64,000 nt of DNA from Pseudomonas umsongensis (GTDB lineage Bacteria > Pseudomonadota > Gammaproteobacteria > Pseudomonadales > Pseudomonadaceae), in NCBI RefSeq assembly GCF_002236105.1, contig NZ_NIWU01000001.1:1426001-1490000 (forward strand), given 5' to 3'. Every line of letters begins with the position of its first letter. Position 1 is the stretch's first letter. The notes beneath the pieces are model-generated. The model saw only the letters and a program-made list of their open reading frames with translations. It had not been told where the DNA came from and ran no database searches. Both the position numbers and the translations under genes were made by a program. Below are positions 8,266-17,036 of the stretch, in pieces.

Positions 8266-11200
8266 CTAGCTGTCTTCTTCTATATCCAGCAGCAAATTTT
8301 CCAAGGCCTCGCGATACGAACCCGGTTCTTTCCACATCCCCCGCTGTTGCGCTTCGAGCAAACGCTCGGTCATGTCGCGCAAGGCATGGGGGTTATGCTC
8401 GCGTACGAAATCCCGAGTGCCCGGGTCAAGTAGATAGGCATCGGCCAGCAACGCGTACTGGTGATCGTCGATCAACCGCGTGGTGGCGTCGAAGGCGAAC
8501 AGATTGTCCACCGTCGCGGCCATTTCGAATGCGCCTTTGTAGCCGTGCCGCTTGACCCCGTCGATCCACTTTGGATTGGCCGCCCGGGAGCGGATCACCC
8601 GGTTCAGTTCTTCCTTCAGGGTGCGGATCTTCGGCAGGTCCGGCTGGCTGTGATCGCCGTGATAACTGGCCGCCGCCTCGCCACTCAGGCTTTCCACGGC
8701 AGCCAGCATGCCACCCTGGAATTGGTAGTAATCATTGGAATCGAGCAGGTCGTGCTCACGGTTATCCTGGTTTTGCAGCACCGCCTGTACCTGGCTCAGG
8801 CGCTGGGAAAACTGCTCACGGGCCACCGTACCTTCATCAGACCCGCCGTACGCGTAGCCACCCCAATTCAGGTAAACCTCGGCCAGGTCCTCGCGGCTTT
8901 GCCACAGGCGACCATCGATGGCGCCCTGCACGCCTGCGCCATACGCACCAGGCTTGGCACCGAAAATGCGCCAGCCGGCCTGCCGCCGTGCCGCGTCTTC
9001 ATCCAGTCCCGATTGCAACAGCGCTTCACGCTCGGCGCGCACCTTGGCTGCCAGCGGATTCAAGTCATCCGGCTCATCGAGCGCGGCGACCGCTTGCACG
9101 GCCGCATCGAACAGGCGGATCAGGTTGGCGAAGGCATCGCGGAAGAAACCCGATACACGCAAGGTCACGTCCACCCGCGGACGATCAAGCAGGCTCAGCG
9201 GCAGAATTTCAAAGTCGTCCACCCGTTGACTGCCGGTGGCCCAAACCGGTCGCACGCCCATCAACGCCATGGCCTGGGCGATATCGTCGCCGCCGGTGCG
9301 CATGGTCGCAGTGCCCCAGACCGACAGGCCGAGCTGACGCAAATGATCACCATGGTCTTGCAGGTGACGTTCGAGAATCAGGTTGGCGGACTGGAAACCG
9401 ATGCGCCACGCGGTGGTGGTGGGCAGGTTGCGTACGTCCACCGAATAGAAGTTGCGCCCGGTGGGCAGCACGTCCAGGCGACCGCGACTCGGCGCGCCAC
9501 TGGGGCCTGCCGGGACGAACCGGCCGCCGAGGGCGTCGAGCAGGCCACGCATTTCTGCGGGGCCACAGGCATCCAGCCTGGGTGCTACCACTTCGCGCAA
9601 ATGCTCGAGGATAGCGTTCACTTCAGTCCAGCAAGCCTCCTTTGGGAGGTTCTCACAGGGGGCATTCAACACCTGTGAAATAAGCTGTGCGGCGAACAGT
9701 TCGAGGCGTTCGCGGGTATCGCCCGTGGTGCGCCAGGGTTCACCGCTGACCGACAATAATTCGCCGGGACGCGGTCCGCTCCACGGCTCGGCCAGCGCGC
9801 AATCCAGTGGGTCGAAGCCCAGCGCGAACGCCTTGGCCAAGGCCCGCAGCACACTCGATTGCGCGCCACGGCCATCGCCCCGGGGAATGCGCAGCAGCGC
9901 CAGCAACGTATCGATGCGCAGCCTTCCGGCCGGCGACTCGCCAAAAACATGCAAGCCATCGCGGATCTGCGACTCTTTCAAGTCGCACAGGTAAGTGTCC
10001 AGGCGCGGCAGCCAGATCGCCGCATCCGCATCGCTATCGAGCTGATCGTCCAATTGCAGCTCGCGGTCTATGTGGGTGTCCCGGACCAATTGCAGGATGT
10101 CGCGCTGCAGTTCCCGCGCTCGCCGTGGATCGAGCAATTGCGCTTCGTAGTATTCGTCGGCCAGCAACTCGAGATTACGCAGCGGGCCGTAGGTCTCGGC
10201 GCGGGTCAGTGGCGGCATCAGGTGGTCGATGATCACCGCTTGCGTGCGGCGCTTGGCCTGGGCGCCTTCACCCGGGTCGTTGACGATGAACGGATAGATG
10301 TTCGGCAACGGCCCGAGCAGCGCATCCGGCCAGCAGTGCTCCGACAACCCTACGCCCTTGCCCGGCAGCCATTCCAGGTTGCCGTGCTTGCCCACGTGGA
10401 TTACGCCGTGGGCGCCGTAGGTATTGCGCAACCAGAAATAGAACGCCAGGTAGCCATGGGGAGGCACCAGGTCCGGGTCGTGATACACCGCACTTGGATC
10501 GACCTGGTAACCCCGCGCCGGCTGGATGCCAACGAAGGTCAGGCCAAAGCGCAACCCGGCGATCATCATCCGCCCGCCACGACACATCGGATCACTGTCG
10601 GGCTCGCCCCAGCGCTCCAGCACGGCCTGGCGATTGACTTGCGGCAACGCGTTGAACATCAGCAGGTAATCGTCCATGGCCAGGCTTTGCTGGCACGGGC
10701 GTTGATCGAGGGTTTCGAGGTCGTTGCTGACACCGCCCAACAATTGCTGGATCAACGCGGTGCCGCTGGCAGGCAGATCGGCTGGCAGCGGATAGCCTTC
10801 TTTATGCAGCGCACGCAGGATATTCAAAGCCGCAGCCGGTGTATCGAGCCCGACGCCGTTGCCTATCCGACCATCACGGGTCGGGTAATTTGCCAGAATC
10901 AGCGCTATGCGTTTTTCGCCATTGGGCAACCGCGCCAGATCGATCCAGCGCCGCGCCAGTTGCGCGACAAAGTCCATGCGTTCTGGCTGAGCGCGATAGC
11001 AGACCACGTCGGACTGACTGCGCTCGCTGCGCCAGGCCAGGTCCTTGAAGCTGATCGGCCGACTGATGATGCGCCCGTCCAGTTCCGGCAGCGCAATGTG
11101 CATCGCCAGATCGCGGGGGCCGAGGCCTTGTTCGCTGGCTCGCCAACCCGGTTCATTGTCTTGGGCGCAAATGGCCTGGATCACCGGGATATTGCGGCGA

Positions 11201-12042
11201 AATGGCCGCAAGTGCGGTGCCTCCGGACTGGATTGGGCGAAACCGGTGGTGTTGAGAATCACCCCCGCCTCGACTTCATCCAGCCAGTCCTCGACCACGG
11301 CAAGGCAGCCAGGCTCTTTCAGGCTGGCCAGCGCAATTGGCAACGGGTTAAGCCCCGCCGCCTGCAAGCGCTGACAGAAAACATCAATGAATGCGGTATT
11401 CGCCGCTTGCAAATGCGAGCGATAGAACAGCACCGCCGCCACTGGCTGACCGCTCTGCCACTGGGCCCGCCAGTCGCTCAGCGCCGCAGGGCTTTTTTGT
11501 GGGTGGTAAATCGCCGTACGCGGCAAGGTGTGCGGCTCGGCCCAGGCGTAGTCGCGATCGAGCCAACGATTGGCCAGGCAACGGAAAAAGTCGAGGGCAT
11601 TGCCCATGCCACCCTGACGCAGGAATTGCCAAAGCCGGTCGCGATCCCCAGCGCCCACGGTGCTCAGATCACTGAGCTCCGGGTCCGGTCGATCATCGCC
11701 CGGCACCAGGATCAGCTGTACACCCCGCTGCGACAACTCCACCAGCCGCTCGACGCCATAGCGCCAATAGGCAATGCCGCCGTGCAGCGAAATCAGGATG
11801 ACCTTGGCATGGCGCAGGACTTCGTCGACATACAGATCAACTGATGCATGGTTCTGCACCTGCATCGGGTTGGCCAGGCGCACGCTTGGGTAGTCTTCGG
11901 GCAACTGCTGCGCCGCTTCGGCAAGCAACGCCAGGCTGGAGTCGCCGCTGCACAGGATAACCAGCTCGGCGGGGGTTTGCCCTAGGTCGGCAATGTTGTC
12001 ATCCGACACGAATCCGCCGGGCTGGGTCCTGAGCAGGTGCAT
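8266..12042 (-). CDS. cobN: Cobaltochelatase subunit CobN
   Basis: This 1258-residue protein has the length and sequence of the aerobic-pathway CobN/BchH large chelatase subunit, including the HVGKHGNLEWLPGKG and LNWGGYAYGGSDEG segments conserved in the family. It binds hydrogenobyrinic acid a,c-diamide and inserts Co2+ with ATP hydrolysed by AAA+/vWA partners in the cytoplasm. Only 3 bases separate its start from the stop of cobW upstream, so it is in one operon with cobW, under the cobalamin riboswitch at 13218-13406. No frameshift seen. Confidence 0.95.
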   Translation of the reverse strand: MHLLRTQPGGFVSDDNIADLGQTPAELVILCSGDSSLALLAEAAQQLPEDYPSVRLANPMQVQNHASVDLYVDEVLRHAKVILISLHGGIAYWRYGVERLVELSQRGVQLILVPGDDRPDPELSDLSTVGAGDRDRLWQFLRQGGMGNALDFFRCLANRWLDRDYAWAEPHTLPRTAIYHPQKSPAALSDWRAQWQSGQPVAAVLFYRSHLQAANTAFIDVFCQRLQAAGLNPLPIALASLKEPGCLAVVEDWLDEVEAGVILNTTGFAQSSPEAPHLRPFRRNIPVIQAICAQDNEPGWRASEQGLGPRDLAMHIALPELDGRIISRPISFKDLAWRSERSQSDVVCYRAQPERMDFVAQLARRWIDLARLPNGEKRIALILANYPTRDGRIGNGVGLDTPAAALNILRALHKEGYPLPADLPASGTALIQQLLGGVSNDLETLDQRPCQQSLAMDDYLLMFNALPQVNRQAVLERWGEPDSDPMCRGGRMMIAGLRFGLTFVGIQPARGYQVDPSAVYHDPDLVPPHGYLAFYFWLRNTYGAHGVIHVGKHGNLEWLPGKGVGLSEHCWPDALLGPLPNIYPFIVNDPGEGAQAKRRTQAVIIDHLMPPLTRAETYGPLRNLELLADEYYEAQLLDPRRARELQRDILQLVRDTHIDRELQLDDQLDSDADAAIWLPRLDTYLCDLKESQIRDGLHVFGESPAGRLRIDTLLALLRIPRGDGRGAQSSVLRALAKAFALGFDPLDCALAEPWSGPRPGELLSVSGEPWRTTGDTRERLELFAAQLISQVLNAPCENLPKEACWTEVNAILEHLREVVAPRLDACGPAEMRGLLDALGGRFVPAGPSGAPSRGRLDVLPTGRNFYSVDVRNLPTTTAWRIGFQSANLILERHLQDHGDHLRQLGLSVWGTATMRTGGDDIAQAMALMGVRPVWATGSQRVDDFEILPLSLLDRPRVDVTLRVSGFFRDAFANLIRLFDAAVQAVAALDEPDDLNPLAAKVRAEREALLQSGLDEDAARRQAGWRIFGAKPGAYGAGVQGAIDGRLWQSREDLAEVYLNWGGYAYGGSDEGTVAREQFSQRLSQVQAVLQNQDNREHDLLDSNDYYQFQGGMLAAVESLSGEAAASYHGDHSQPDLPKIRTLKEELNRVIRSRAANPKWIDGVKRHGYKGAFEMAATVDNLFAFDATTRLIDDHQYALLADAYLLDPGTRDFVREHNPHALRDMTERLLEAQQRGMWKEPGSYREALENLLLDIEEDS

Positions 12043-12045
12043 GGG

Positions 12046-13107
12046 TTACACGCTGAGCGCGGCGCGCAATTGCGCTTCGAGCGTTGTGGCGTCCAGCGCC
12101 TGGCCAATCAACACCAGACGGGTGGTGCGTGCTTCTTCAGCGCTCCACTGGCGGTCGAAATGCTTGTCGAATCGGGTGCCCACGCCCTGGATCAGCAGGC
12201 GCATCGGTTTGTTCGGGACCGCGGCGAAACCTTTGACGCGCAGGATGCCGTGCTGCACCACCAGTTGGGTCAGTGCATCCATCAGCAGGCTTTCGTCAGA
12301 TGCCGGCAGTTCGATGGAGATTGAATCGAAGGCATCGTGGTCGTGATCGTCTTCGCCTTCATGGTGGTGATCGTGATGGCTGTGACGGCTGTCGATGTGT
12401 TCTTCGGACCCGGCACCGAGGCCGATCAACACGTCCAGCGGCAGGCGCCCGCTACTGGCTTCGATGACTTTCACCGCTGGCGGCAGTTCCTCGGCGACTT
12501 CCAGGCGTACCCGTGCCAGGTCTTCAGGGCTGATCAGGTCGGCCTTGTTGAGGATCACCAGGTCGGCGCTGGCCAACTGGTCGGCGAACAGCTCGTGCAA
12601 AGGCGATTCGTGATCCAGGTTCGGGTCGAGTTTGCGCATGGCGTCGACTTGATCCGGGAACGCGGCGAACGTGCCAGCCGCGACGGCCGGGCTATCGACC
12701 ACGGTGATCACCGCGTCTACGGTGCAGGCACTGCGAATTTCCGGCCACTGGAAGGCCTGGACCAAAGGTTTTGGCAGGGCCAGGCCGGACGTTTCGATCA
12801 GGATGTGGTCTAAGTCGCCACGACGGGCCACCAGTTCGCGCATCACCGGGAAGAACTCTTCCTGTACGGTGCAGCACAGGCAGCCGTTGGCCAGTTCGTA
12901 GACACGGCCGTTGGCCTCTTCTTCGGTGCAACCGATAGAGCACTGCTTGAGGATTTCGCCGTCAATGCCCAGCTCGCCGAACTCGTTGACGATCACCGCG
13001 ATGCGGCGGCCCTGGGCGTTGTCGAGCATGTGCCGCAGCAAGGTGGTTTTGCCCGAGCCGAGGAAGCCGGTGACGATGGTGACGGGGAGTTTGGCCAGTG
13101 TTTTCAT
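12046..13107 (-). CDS. cobW: CobW-type metal-chaperone GTPase
   Basis: This 353-residue G3E GTPase shows Walker A GFLGSGKT (residues 14-21), the CLCC metal motif (76-79), NKAD for guanine recognition near 204, and a His/Asp-rich loop (about 248-272). A C-terminal CobW_C domain follows. CobW is required for aerobic B12 synthesis and is thought to deliver cobalt to the CobN chelatase. ATG 13107 was preferred over an upstream alternative because AAAGGG sits 7 bases before it and the protein then begins at the family's usual point. It is the first gene after the riboswitch. Confidence 0.93.
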   Translation of the reverse strand: MKTLAKLPVTIVTGFLGSGKTTLLRHMLDNAQGRRIAVIVNEFGELGIDGEILKQCSIGCTEEEANGRVYELANGCLCCTVQEEFFPVMRELVARRGDLDHILIETSGLALPKPLVQAFQWPEIRSACTVDAVITVVDSPAVAAGTFAAFPDQVDAMRKLDPNLDHESPLHELFADQLASADLVILNKADLISPEDLARVRLEVAEELPPAVKVIEASSGRLPLDVLIGLGAGSEEHIDSRHSHHDHHHEGEDDHDHDAFDSISIELPASDESLLMDALTQLVVQHGILRVKGFAAVPNKPMRLLIQGVGTRFDKHFDRQWSAEEARTTRLVLIGQALDATTLEAQLRAALSV

Positions 13108-13217
13108 CGGATGCCCTTTGGCAAGGTGGCGGGCATACGGGACGAGAACCGGCAACGCACACGCGCGCAGGAAGCGTTCGCCACCGGATCACCCCGCCCG
13201 GTTGTAGTGAGAATCTG

Positions 13218-13406
13218 TATCGAGGCAGGTCTCCTGGCTGACGGCTGGCCAGTCGTTGGACTGGCGGTTGCTGCGCCTTCCCGCGCGCGCCATGGCTGGC
13301 GCATGCAGTGGCATGGCAGAAACTGAACCGTTCACAGTTGCGGGGGCAGCCGCGGCATTGACCGCGTTCCCTTCTTAGCTTCGACAAACGCCGAAGAACC
13401 TCGAAA
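13218..13406 (-). promoter_or_regulatory. Cobalamin riboswitch upstream of cobW-cobN
   Basis: Read on the minus strand it has the conserved core GCTGCCCCCGCAACTGT and the B12 box AGCCAGGAGACCTGCC (plus-strand positions 13224-13239). The closing P1 helix is CGAGG with CCTCG. It ends about 110 bases before the cobW start codon. Adenosylcobalamin binding would lower cobW-cobN expression. Confidence 0.93.
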
Positions 13407-13463
13407 GCGCAAGGCTACGCATGGTATCGGGGCGGGTCAATGTTCACATGATTCCTGCGGTGC

Positions 13464-13550
13464 GCCCTTCGCGAGCAAGCCCGCTCCCACACTTGAGGGT
13501 CTGCCCTGAAGGAACTCGGTCAAATGTGGGAGCGGGCTTGCTCGAAGGGA
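13464..13550. repeat. Inverted REP doublet in the divergent cob control region
   Basis: CCTTCGCGAGCAAGCCCGCTCCCACA and TGTGGGAGCGGGCTTGCTCGAAGG face each other across about 38 bases. It lies between the two divergent cobalamin riboswitches, so it must be upstream of, or within, the two promoters. Confidence 0.8.
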
Positions 13551-13621
13551 ACAACTCGATGTTCAAGTGAGAACCCTTGCCAATTGACGCCCGCCCCCCG
13601 CCCATGCTCTCCTACGCATCT

Positions 13622-13825
13622 TGTTACGGGTGCCCTTCACAGGGTGAAACGGGAAACCGGTGAATCATGTGCTTTACTTCAGGCCATGTCAGTCCGGTGC
13701 TGCCCCCGCAACGGTAAGCGAGTGAAGCGTCAGATCCACTGTGCCAATGCGGCATGGGAAGGTGACGCTGGAAGGTTCAGGCTAACGCCTGCGCCCCTCG
13801 TGAGCCCGGAGACCGGCCCGCAACA
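13622..13825 (+). promoter_or_regulatory. Cobalamin riboswitch upstream of cbtB-cbtA
   Basis: It carries the GGTGCTGCCCCCGCAACGGT core at 13696-13715 and a B12 box variant GAGCCCGGAGACCGGCCC near 13803. P1 can form between TGTT..CGGG (13622) and CCCGCAACA (ending 13825). It ends 132 bases before the cbtB start. B12 would repress cobalt uptake and the late corrin genes downstream. Confidence 0.92.
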
Positions 13826-13957
13826 CAAAGTGACCATCACCATCACTTCAATCAACAAACCCGCGGTGGGCGGGCGCTGTTCGGACTTCTGCGCGCTCGG
13901 TCGTGCGGAGTTCTGCTTGCGCTCTTATTCCCCGCTGACCGAACAGAGGGAAGCGCC

Positions 13958-14152
13958 ATGTCGATTATCAGCAGCACCGGCCACAGCAATGCCGCCAGCA
14001 GCACCACTACCCTGTCCCAACGCCTGACCGCGGCGATTTTTGCGTCAATCCTCGGCGCCAGCCTGGTGTATTTCGCCGGTTTCTCGCACATCGAAGCAGT
14101 GCACAACGCCGCACACGATACGCGCCACAGTTCCGCGTTCCCGTGCCATTGA
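13958..14152 (+). CDS. cbtB: Cobalt transporter subunit CbtB
   Basis: This 64-residue protein has one transmembrane helix (about residues 24-41) and a C-terminal segment rich in His and Cys (HIEAVHNAAHD.. ending PCH), the pattern of CbtB, the small subunit of the B12-riboswitch-controlled cobalt transporter. GAGGGAAG precedes the ATG by 5 bases. cbtA begins 11 bases downstream. Confidence 0.9.
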   Translation: MSIISSTGHSNAASSTTTLSQRLTAAIFASILGASLVYFAGFSHIEAVHNAAHDTRHSSAFPCH

Positions 14153-14163
14153 GACCTGTCGAC

Positions 14164-14868
14164 ATGATCAAGCGTATTGCGCAAACCGCAGGTTTCACCG
14201 GGTTGCTGGCCGCCCTGCTGCTGACCCTGCTGCAAAGCTTGTGGGTTTCACCGCTGATTTTGCAGGCCGAAACCTACGAACAATCAGGACCAGCAGCGGT
14301 TGAAGTTCATGAACACGCCGCTGGTGTAGCCGCACATACCCACGATGCCGAAGCCTGGGAACCGGAAGACGGCTGGCAGCGCGTGCTGTCGACCACTGGC
14401 GGTAACCTGGTAGTGGCGGTTGGTTTCGCCCTGATGCTCGCTGGTCTCTACACCCTGCGCGCGCCGACCAAAACCTCCCAGGGCCTGCTCTGGGGCTTGG
14501 CTGGCTACGCGACATTTGTGCTGGCGCCGACGCTTGGCCTGCCACCTGAGTTGCCGGGCACCGCGGCTGCCGATCTGGCGCAACGCCAACTCTGGTGGAT
14601 CGGCACCGCCGCCTCCACCGCTGTCGGTATCGCCCTGATCGTGTTCAGCCGTCACTGGCTGATGAAAGTCCTTGGCGTGGCGATCCTTGCGGTGCCTCAT
14701 GTGATTGGCGCTCCGCAACCGCAAGTGCACTCGATGCTCGCTCCAGAGGCACTGGAAACTCAGTTCAAGATCGCTTCGCAGCTGACCAACATGGCGTTCT
14801 GGCTGGCCCTGGGCCTGATCAGTGCCTGGTTGTTCCGCCGCAAAAGCGATGGTCAATACCCCGCATGA
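14164..14868 (+). CDS. cbtA: Cobalt transporter subunit CbtA
   Basis: This 234-residue protein has five or so hydrophobic segments and a His-rich loop (VEVHEHAAGVAAHTHDAE, about 42-59), matching CbtA of the CbtAB cobalt transporter, an inner-membrane system. ATG 14164 replaces an upstream GTG that would overlap cbtB; the protein then starts MIKRI followed directly by the first helix. The stop overlaps the cobE start (ATGA). Confidence 0.9.
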   Translation: MIKRIAQTAGFTGLLAALLLTLLQSLWVSPLILQAETYEQSGPAAVEVHEHAAGVAAHTHDAEAWEPEDGWQRVLSTTGGNLVVAVGFALMLAGLYTLRAPTKTSQGLLWGLAGYATFVLAPTLGLPPELPGTAAADLAQRQLWWIGTAASTAVGIALIVFSRHWLMKVLGVAILAVPHVIGAPQPQVHSMLAPEALETQFKIASQLTNMAFWLALGLISAWLFRRKSDGQYPA

Positions 14869-15278
14869 CAGGCCTCAGCGCAGCGCCGACCCTGGTGGTC
14901 GGCCTGGGCTGCCAGCGTGGCTGCCACGTCAGCACGTTGCGGGCACTGCTTGACCAGGCACTGCAGGCGCACCAGATCGAACTGCATCGGATCAAGGCCC
15001 TGGCCAGCATCGACTTGAAGCGCGACGAACCGGCGCTGAACGAACTGGCCGAACAGCTTGGGTTACAGATGATGTATTTCAGCAGTGAACAACTGGCGAG
15101 CTATCAACCCCGACTGAGCCATCATTCGGACATCGCCTTTGAACGCACCGGGTGCTATGGCGTAGCGGAAAGTGCCGCCCTGGCACTGGCCGAGCAACTG
15201 GCCAACGGCCCGGCTACATTGCTGATCCCACGCCAAAAATATGCCCAGGCTACCCTCGCATTGGCTGGCGCCGCGTAA
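14865..15278 (+). CDS. cobE: Cobalamin biosynthesis protein CobE (CbiG C-terminal family)
   Basis: This 137-residue protein starts at an ATGA overlap with cbtA. It contains the VVGLGCQRG motif near residue 11 and the family's ..LIPRQKYAQATLALA C-terminus, typical of CobE, the stand-alone counterpart of the CbiG C-terminal domain. It acts in the aerobic corrin ring pathway near the precorrin-3B/4 steps, next to cobM. In-frame extension upstream exists but runs into cbtA and is not needed. Confidence 0.85.
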   Translation: MTGLSAAPTLVVGLGCQRGCHVSTLRALLDQALQAHQIELHRIKALASIDLKRDEPALNELAEQLGLQMMYFSSEQLASYQPRLSHHSDIAFERTGCYGVAESAALALAEQLANGPATLLIPRQKYAQATLALAGAA

Positions 15279-15361
15279 AATCCCCGATAATCTGCGCATT
15301 CGATCATGAGCATTCTTCATCTGAAGCCTTGCCCAGCGTCCCTTTTCAACAGGAATCCTTA

Positions 15362-16108
15362 ATGACGGTCTACTTCATTGGCGCAGGTCCCGGCGATCCC
15401 GAACTGATCACCGTCAAAGGCCAGCGGTTGATTCGCACCTGCCCGGTGATCATCTATGCCGGCTCGCTGGTGCCCGCCGCCGTGTTGGAAGGGCACTGCG
15501 CCGAACAGGTGGTCAACAGCGCCGAACTGCACCTGGAACAGATCATCGAACTGATCAAGACGGCCCATGCCAATGGCCAGGACGTGGCGCGCGTGCATTC
15601 CGGTGACCCGAGCCTGTACGGCGCAATAGGCGAGCAGATACGCCACCTGCGAGAACTCGGCATCCCTTTTGAAATAGTCCCCGGCGTGACCGCCACGGCC
15701 GCCTGCGCTGCGCTTCTGGGCGCGGAACTGACCTTGCCGGACGTTTCGCAGAGCGTGATCCTGACACGCTACGCCGACAAGACCGAGATGCCCGCGGGCG
15801 AGGAACTGGGCAGCCTGGCGCAACACGGGGCGACCATGGCGATTCATTTGGGGGTCAAACACCTGCAGAAAATCCTGGCCGAACTGCGGCCGCATTACGG
15901 CGCAGACTGCCCAATTGCGGTGATTCACCGGGCGACCTGGCCGGATCAGGACTGGGTGGTGGGGACGCTTGAGGACATTGCCGACAAGGTGGAAGCCAAG
16001 GGGTTTCGGCGCACGGCGCTGATTCTTGTGGGTCGGGTGCTGGGCAGTGAGCAGTTCAGCGAGTCGTCGCTGTATCGTGCGGGGCATGCGCATCTCTACA
16101 GGCCATGA
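15362..16108 (+). CDS. cobM: Precorrin-4 C11-methyltransferase CobM
   Basis: This 248-residue SAM-dependent tetrapyrrole methylase has MTVYFIGAGPGDPELITVKG at the start, the HSGDPSLYGA loop and PGVTATAACAALLGAELTLP, which are CobM/CbiF signatures. It methylates precorrin-4 at C-11 to give precorrin-5. AGGAATCCTTA lies just before ATG 15362. It is the last gene in the cbtB-cbtA-cobE-cobM row. Confidence 0.93.
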   Translation: MTVYFIGAGPGDPELITVKGQRLIRTCPVIIYAGSLVPAAVLEGHCAEQVVNSAELHLEQIIELIKTAHANGQDVARVHSGDPSLYGAIGEQIRHLRELGIPFEIVPGVTATAACAALLGAELTLPDVSQSVILTRYADKTEMPAGEELGSLAQHGATMAIHLGVKHLQKILAELRPHYGADCPIAVIHRATWPDQDWVVGTLEDIADKVEAKGFRRTALILVGRVLGSEQFSESSLYRAGHAHLYRP

Positions 16109-16222
16109 TGATCGTTCCCACGCTCTGCGTGGGAATGCAGCCCGGGACGCTCTGCGTCCCCTCTAAAGCCGAACGCGGAGCGTCCGATGAGGCATTCCCA
16201 CGCAGAGCGTGGGAACGATCGG
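16109..16222. repeat. Inverted GATCGTTCCCACGC dispersed repeat
   Basis: GATCGTTCCCACGCTCTGCG at 16109 is mirrored by CGCAGAGCGTGGGAACGATC ending near 16220, with GGGACGCTCTGCGTCC and GCGGAGCGTCC stems inside. The same family occurs at 53043 and 53346. It fills most of the gap between cobM and the convergent nfuA gene. Confidence 0.8.
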
Positions 16223-16264
16223 CGCTCACGATGGGCGCCGTTTTTTCATTTTGCAGCGAACACC

Positions 16265-16906
<642 letters not shown>

Positions 16907-16945
16907 CTAGTATTTTTGTCGGGAAAGATTCCGACAATCCCCCTG

Positions 16946-17020
16946 TAGGAGCTGCCGCAGGCTGCGATCTTTTGATTCTGGTTTTCAAGATCAAAAGATC
17001 GCAGCCTGCGGCAGCTCCTA
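16946..17020. repeat. Inverted TAGGAGCTGCCGCAGGCTGCGATC repeat
   Basis: TAGGAGCTGCCGCAGGCTGC and its reverse complement face each other over a short AT-rich spacer containing GATCTTTTGAT. A second dispersed family: similar pairs lie at 42352 and 56333, and a lone copy at 47338. Confidence 0.85.
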
Positions 17021-17036
17021 CGGGTGTTAAGCGTGA

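Noticed and set aside
9859..11844. 661-codon plus-strand open frame inside cobN
   Set aside because: cobN on the other strand is fully supported by family motifs; the antisense frame has none.
13524..14027. 167-codon plus-strand open frame
   Set aside because: It covers the cobalamin riboswitch and the start of cbtB in another frame.
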